In this document: positions 58,892 through 64,000 of the stretch, one piece after another
Layout of the letters: each line of letters begins with the position of its first letter
Position numbering within the stretch: the stretch's first letter is position 1
Assembly: GCA_030848705.1 (NCBI GenBank)
Contig: CM061235.1
Span: 136,097,228 to 136,161,227 of the forward strand
Length of the DNA stretch: 64,000 nucleotides
Reading direction: 5' to 3'
DNA from: Heracleum sosnowskyi
Taxonomy: Eukaryota > Streptophyta > Magnoliopsida > Apiales > Apiaceae
Notes under the pieces: model-generated
What the model saw: the letters and a program-made list of their open reading frames with translations, nothing else
The model's database searches: none
Told to the model about the DNA's origin: nothing
Program-made: the position numbers and the translations under genes

Positions 58892-60041
58892 TGTTAACGG
58901 AGAAATTTGGTATTAACAAAGTTCGAGATTTATCGTCGGAATCAAGATTTACAACGGTGGTCCTTGAGTAATTAATTCACCGGAGTATGTTGGTTGTGTT
59001 TAATTGGTGGCTGAGATTATTTAGGGTTTATGTTGGCTGTCTCAGAGTTCTCAACTTTCGACCCTTTACAATGTGCCTACGTACTCCTTTATATAGGGGA
59101 TCAAGCCAACGTAGTTCTTGGATAGGAAGTTACCTCCGTGGGTTTGGTCTCTGATTTCCGAAGCCCATGGGAAGTCTTCCACCGCCTTCCATAATTAAAC
59201 TCTGACTTGCTTTAGAAATGTCCAACGATGAGGCCTAATCACAAAGGCCCAAGGCTCGTCTATGACGTCAGGACTTCATGAATAAAGAAACTTCCCCCGT
59301 CGAGGACTAGTCCTATCTATTACCAACTATTTCCTTAATTCATAGACGCATGTATAGCCATGAATTATCCCAAATGTCAGACGCATCATTGTCCCCCGAA
59401 TGAGAAGCACCCACTAGATTGCAGGACAAGTGATACCAAGCGTTTGGGTGCAAAGTGCAGGATTACTCCAAAGTTCCCCAATGAGGACGCGCCCATTAAA
59501 TACAGGAACATAGCTCCCAAAGCACACACCAAGGTTCACCCCACATCCCCAATGAAGACGTGCTCATTGAATACAGGAGAAGACCTTCAATCATCATGCA
59601 AAACCCCTGGAGGCTTTCAACTACGGACATCCATCACTTAGGGCACATCCTAAGAGAGAATTCTTCAGTATTTTACCAGTATTAAGCCAAAGAAGTCATC
59701 CTTATACCATGAGTGCGCGCTCTCAAGGGGTGAACGTTCTAAAGAGACGCGTCTTTACCCCTACGAGGGCAAGCCCTAAATTTTACTTATGTCAATACCA
59801 TGTCAATGTAGTTGTTGTTCTTTGTCAAGTTATCCATTCAGATCAAGTTCAGTCATCACCATGAGGTCGCGCCTTCAGGAGAGTTGGACGGTCCGAGGGC
59901 ACGCCATCTCCCGTACGAGGACAAGCCCTGACCTTCTCTTGTACTAGCCGTAATCGCTAATCGTATCATGGAGATCCCTAATTGAATCATACTTGACTCT
60001 AATCTACCCTAAAAACTCGATACCGAATTTTGACTATAACA
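58892..60041 (-). mobile_element. Solo LTR (1150 bp) of the 16-27 kb Tat family
   Basis: Reverse-oriented copy of the 5' LTR at 16038-17322. The left edge is TGTTAACG (58892) and the right edge CTATAACA (60041). A perfect 5-bp duplication, CTACG, flanks it (58887-58891 and 60042-60046). It includes the promoter dyad (59077-59114) and several GCGC-type motifs (GAGGACGCGCCC near 59484, GAGTGCGCGCTCTC near 59710, GAGGTCGCGCCTTC near 59862). It is about 135 bp shorter than the intact LTR through internal indels. Confidence 0.9.
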
Positions 60042-61050
60042 CTACGGACTTCACTTACTTTCCGGGCACTGGTGTTCAACTATGCAAAGTTGCAAACACC
60101 TTTCTTAAACGGCAAATACGCTGGGATCAAAAGTTATAAATTTACATAGAAAAAGAGAATTAAAAAAATAATTGGCAAAAACATTTGTTTAATACAACTG
60201 AAAGTACCGGAAAAGAGTAAAAGAAAAACTATAACTGTCGCTACTTATGTTCTGGCACGATAAGTCGAATCAAACGGCGATCAATAGAAAAGAATCTGTA
60301 CCTATAGTATTAGACAATGTGTGTACGGAAGATTGAATTAAAAAAATAGAAAAACGATACTCGATGGTTTGAAATATCTAAAGAGTGCGGGGTTGTCATC
60401 ATATTGGCAACTAGCCAGCAGCTAAATTGCTCAACCACCCACTGAATATATGCTCCGAAACAAAAAATTTAAGGTCAACTAGTATTATCGAAGCAATTAG
60501 CTAAGCCGTTACTGTCAACGATATTCAATAAGAATATTCAAATTTTGTACGCAGACGACTTGGACTTTTCTCTCACCCCTAATACTCCGGTACCTCTTTT
60601 CTTTTTCTTTTTGGCGGCAATCTGAACACAGATTTATTCGATCCCCGATCTCCCCGAGTTGTTCAATGCATCATTTTTTTAAACTCATTTACTAAACGTA
60701 CATTTGAGAAACTCGTCCTTTTATATTTGCAAGCGCAAGTTTGGCAACAAGTTGAAAAAAATTTACTATTTGTTTTGTAAATGAAGATTATCGTAACATC
60801 AGTTCTCATATCAAAATTTGCCACATATGTACATAGTCTGACTTTTTGGATTATTAATTTTAAATCAAAACTAAAATAAAATACAATTATTCAATGATAA
60901 TGACAGACGGAAGCGTGATAAAAGATTCAATTACAAAAATATCTATTACAAAAGCGTAGATAACGATGACAATCCAAGCTAATCTAGTCCAAACCTAATA
61001 TCCTCGAACTCGAAAGCACATTCACTCGTTCTAACGGCAACCTGAAAATG
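60042..61050. other. Intergenic, no gene recognised
   Basis: No coding or repeat family could be supported. A C/T-rich stretch at about 60570-60650 stands out from the AT-rich surroundings. Confidence 0.35.
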
Positions 61051-62131
61051 TAAGGAATGAGTCATACAGCCCAGCAAGAAACCAATCGATCAAACTAGTC
61101 GGGCAAATAACATATATACACATATAGAAGAATACGATATTTGATACGATAAAATATACGAAAAAATAACTTTTGATACACATTCATATTCTTTTTCTTA
61201 TTCGATACGATACGACACCACATAACCAACAATAACTTGAAACCCATAATTCATGCCACGATCACTACAACCCGGTGATAACGGTTCTAAATTTTCAGAA
61301 AACTGTCACTACAACCCGGTGACTCGGTCCTTATTCTTATTCGATATTTTCACAAACCATGGCACAAATCAGAATCACAAGATATTGCTTACACATAACA
61401 CATATCAAATAATACATATCAATTCAAATATAATCATCACTTAGCCCATGATTTGATATACAAATATACATATATTACACATAGTTTTGAAAACACTATA
61501 AAGAACAATCGGAAACTTACCTCAACGCATCCTAGATCATGTACCCAATTCTGACCAGAACTGTATTTAGCCTTTTTGACCCTCTAAACGACATTTTCTT
61601 GAAAACCTCAAAGGACGAAAGTCGTACAGAACGAAAAGACCTTTCTGAAAAGATATGACTTATAAAAATCGGACTTATAACGAATCAGGAATTGAATAAA
61701 ACGTCCGCTGAATTTGAACAGAAACTGAAAAACAAGATCTGATTGTATTTTGTGATTTTAAGAACAGTTCAGAGCATAATCTCGAAAACCACTGTGAAAT
61801 AGAAATTGTAGGAAATTGAAAGAGATTTCAGAAAAGTCCAGAATCAACGGATTCCGACTTACAATGAATATTATACGAATTTTACAAGACTGCTGAATTG
61901 TATGTATAAAAGCCCTACGAATTTGATAGAAAACACGTGGAATGAGAATACGATGTATATATAGCGTTACAAAACCCTAAGTCCAAACCTACTACTTATC
62001 CGTACTCAAATCCAATCCAAATTTTAGCCCCGTTAGTCTAATTTAATTTTAAATCCTATTCTTTTTCCAATTTTAATCCTTTTTTCTTTTTTCTTTTATT
62101 ATTATTATCCTAAAAATTACGGGATATTACA
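61050..62131 (-). mobile_element. LTR-like sequence, possibly chromovirus-type
   Basis: On the minus strand a candidate LTR starts TGTAATATCCCGTAATTTTT at 62131, a common start for plant chromovirus-like LTRs. A TATA-like GCTATATATACATCG follows about 170 bases in (near 61959). The opposite end, target duplication and internal region were not found, so the right-hand limit (about 61050) is a guess. In it, the phrase CACTACAACCCGGTGA occurs twice (near 61264 and 61307). Confidence 0.35.
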
Positions 62132-62159
62132 CATGTGCTATGTATATTTCTTTATAGTT

Positions 62160-62455
62160 AGAGCATATTCAATGATATTAATTAAAATGATATAAAATAT
62201 TAATTAGGTAAATTTATTTAATTTGTAAGTTGTTTTTCTCCAATGAAGTTAGCTAAATTGATTGATTATATTTTAAAAATATCATGTTATTATTATTTTA
62301 AATTATTATAAATATAATTTATTATTTCAATGTGATAATAGATGACGTGCAATTTTGCTAATAGCTCCCTAGAGGTTGGCCACATTTAGCCAATATGAAG
62401 AGGTTGACTAAATTTTTTGCTAGGGGTTATGACTAATTGGAGTGCCAATATTTTT
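62160..62455. mobile_element. Possible Tourist-like MITE
   Basis: The left end AGAGCATATTCAATG and right end CTAATTGGAGTGCC are a degraded form of the AGAGCATCTCCAATG inverted ends common to plant MITEs. The interior is AT-rich. Edges approximate. Confidence 0.35.
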
Positions 62456-63632
62456 ACAAAATATCTAGATCCTGTTTGGAAGTTAAAGGTTTGGAAAAAA
62501 ACTAGAGGTTTGAGTCAAATTAGAGGTAGTTAGCGGATTGAAATAGTTTTTTCGACTCAAAAAGCTATTTTGATGAGCTTTTTCGATTAGATGATTTTGA
62601 TGTTTGATATACAAACAGCTAACCCAAGCGGTCAAAGTTTTGTATAAAACATCTAATTAAATCAAATTTGCTAGTCAAAACAGTCAATCCAATCCGCTAA
62701 TTAAAACAGCTAACACAAATAACTCACCGTTATAAATTAACAGCTAATTGTTAGGCCCTAAATTTTTTATTTAAGACACGTCGCATACTTAGCTAAAGGT
62801 TTGTGATAGACCGGATATGCTATTATAAGAGAAGTAGGGTATTACTGATTTAATTAATTAATTGACCGGAAGTTATCATCTTCAACTTATGTATGCCTAT
62901 AGACTCGAAACCGCTGACACAGTTTCATACGGCTGTATTAGAGAAGGTTTATTGGAATTCTAGCTATCAACGCATTTCTTTTGAATTAACTAGCCACTAA
63001 GCCTGCCTACAATTTCATTTTAAACCATCAGTCTCAACAAAATTACTAAATTAAAAAATTGAAATATATCCTCGAGTTTGGAACGAGGATAAATTCTTTT
63101 AGAGTTATTTGCATTACTCAGCTTTTGCATCTCTCAACTTTTAAAAAAAAAAAAAAAAAGACAAAACACAATATCTTACATGTCAGTTTGTTGTCTAAAT
63201 GCAAGATTAAATTAATTAAATTTAAGGATCAAAATGCTATAAGTTATTCAATATATTATATATTTATCATATATTACACCTCTCACCAAATTAACAAAAT
63301 GGAACTCCAATTTTTATTTTTGTATGCGCCTTATTAGATTTAATTATGATCACGTTTATGTTATCATATCCTATAAAAGTATTTTCAATCATTAAAACTC
63401 CTTATCAAGTGAAATAAATTAATTAATTTTATGTAATTATGTATTTGCAAAAATTGAACCCGAAATGAAGGAAAAAACTAAGAAAACAAATCTTATCAAG
63501 TGAATAGATACTTGGATTAGTTGTTATAAATATATAGCCAGGCTTTAAAATAAAAATAAAAATTAGGCAGATATAAATGCCTACAAGGAGTTTGTTTGAA
63601 AGTTCAAAGAATACCCGATGTATAAAGAAGTC
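62456..63632. other. Intergenic, no gene recognised
   Basis: AT-rich, with a T/A-rich homopolymer run near 63140. A segment at 62460-62755 with repeated CAGCTAA and CAATCC words may be another hAT-like remnant. No gene. Confidence 0.35.
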
Positions 63633-63949
63633 AAAATAAATTATTTCGTCCTTAAACTATATGTTATTTTTGGTTTAACTCCTTGAACTATATAAAAAAA
63701 TATTACGATACCTAAACTTACAAATTTTCTGATTCTCGTCCTTCTGTTCAAATTTGACTAACGGACGTTAGTCAACATTGACGTGACAATTACGTGAAAA
63801 TCGAAAATTCTTGGAATTGAGTGAAATTTTGATATGTTAATTTACTATTGCCTAAAATTTGAAAGTTTAAGTACCGTAATATTTTTTCGTATAATTCAGG
63901 GACCTAAACCAAAAACAACATATAGTTTAAAGACGAAATAATTTATTTT
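63633..63949. mobile_element. MITE with long inverted repeats
   Basis: The left end AAAATAAATTATTTCGTCCT and the right end are near-perfect reverse complements. Pairing continues for about 90 bases on each side (ACTATATGTT-TTTTTGGTTT, then TATTACG-TACYTAAACTT), leaving a ~130-base centre. About 317 bp. No target duplication was found. Confidence 0.75.
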
Positions 63950-64000
63950 CCTTATAAACAATGGTCCTCTCTCAACTTGAATACTACAGAATCGAAACCG

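Overview
This is AT-rich nuclear DNA of a flowering plant, almost certainly a eudicot. The evidence is spliced genes with GT-AG introns, plant-only families (SDH5, LHT amino acid transporters, a DUF7950-type protein), Tat-type Ty3/gypsy elements, Helitrons, many MITEs, and a degenerate mitochondrial trnY. The species cannot be named from the sequence alone.

Genes. Six nuclear genes can be modelled fully. SDH5 (2207-4983, +, four coding exons plus a 5' UTR exon) encodes a plant-specific subunit of mitochondrial complex II. It is tail to tail with a kelch-repeat membrane protein (10127-6073, -, seven exons). An intronless DUF7950-type gene lies at 28618-29349 (+) and an intronless TLC-domain gene at 46172-46915 (+). 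Two tandem LHT1-like amino acid/proton symporter genes (51880-49253 and 57905-54386, both -, eight exons each with matching phases) form a local duplication. Splice phases agree across every join in these models.

Mobile DNA. About half of the window is transposon sequence. From 10 to 27 kb there is a mitochondrial-like insertion (about 11.04-12.24 kb), a Helitron (12405-14586), a hAT-like MITE and an 11.2-kb Tat-lineage retrotransposon (16038-27212) bounded by a 5-bp target duplication, CATTT. That element carries broken gag-pol, an antisense spliced ORF and a 3' LTR missing its first 661 bp. From 31 to 45 kb there are several MITEs, a rearranged second Tat-like element with a GAGGTCGAAA tandem array, a composite Helitron (37267-40746), Stowaway-like and hAT-like MITEs, and a solo LTR (44540-45303). 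From 58 to 64 kb there is a MITE of the same family as the one in the SDH5 5' UTR intron, a second solo LTR (58892-60041) of the 16-27 kb family, and LTR-like and MITE-like sequence.

Most unusual signals. (1) A GC-rich near-palindrome, GAGGRCGCGCCCTC, recurs more than twenty times across the Tat element, in all three reading frames, on both coding strands and in the LTR, so it is kept or spread as DNA rather than as peptide. (2) Four LTRs from at least three families share a CTACGT...ACGTAG dyad around the promoter, whose inner stem changes sequence while mostly keeping pairing. (3) The second Tat-like element ends in a short-period array. (4) Two MITE insertions have perfect 10- and 11-bp target duplications and define one Mutator-like family.
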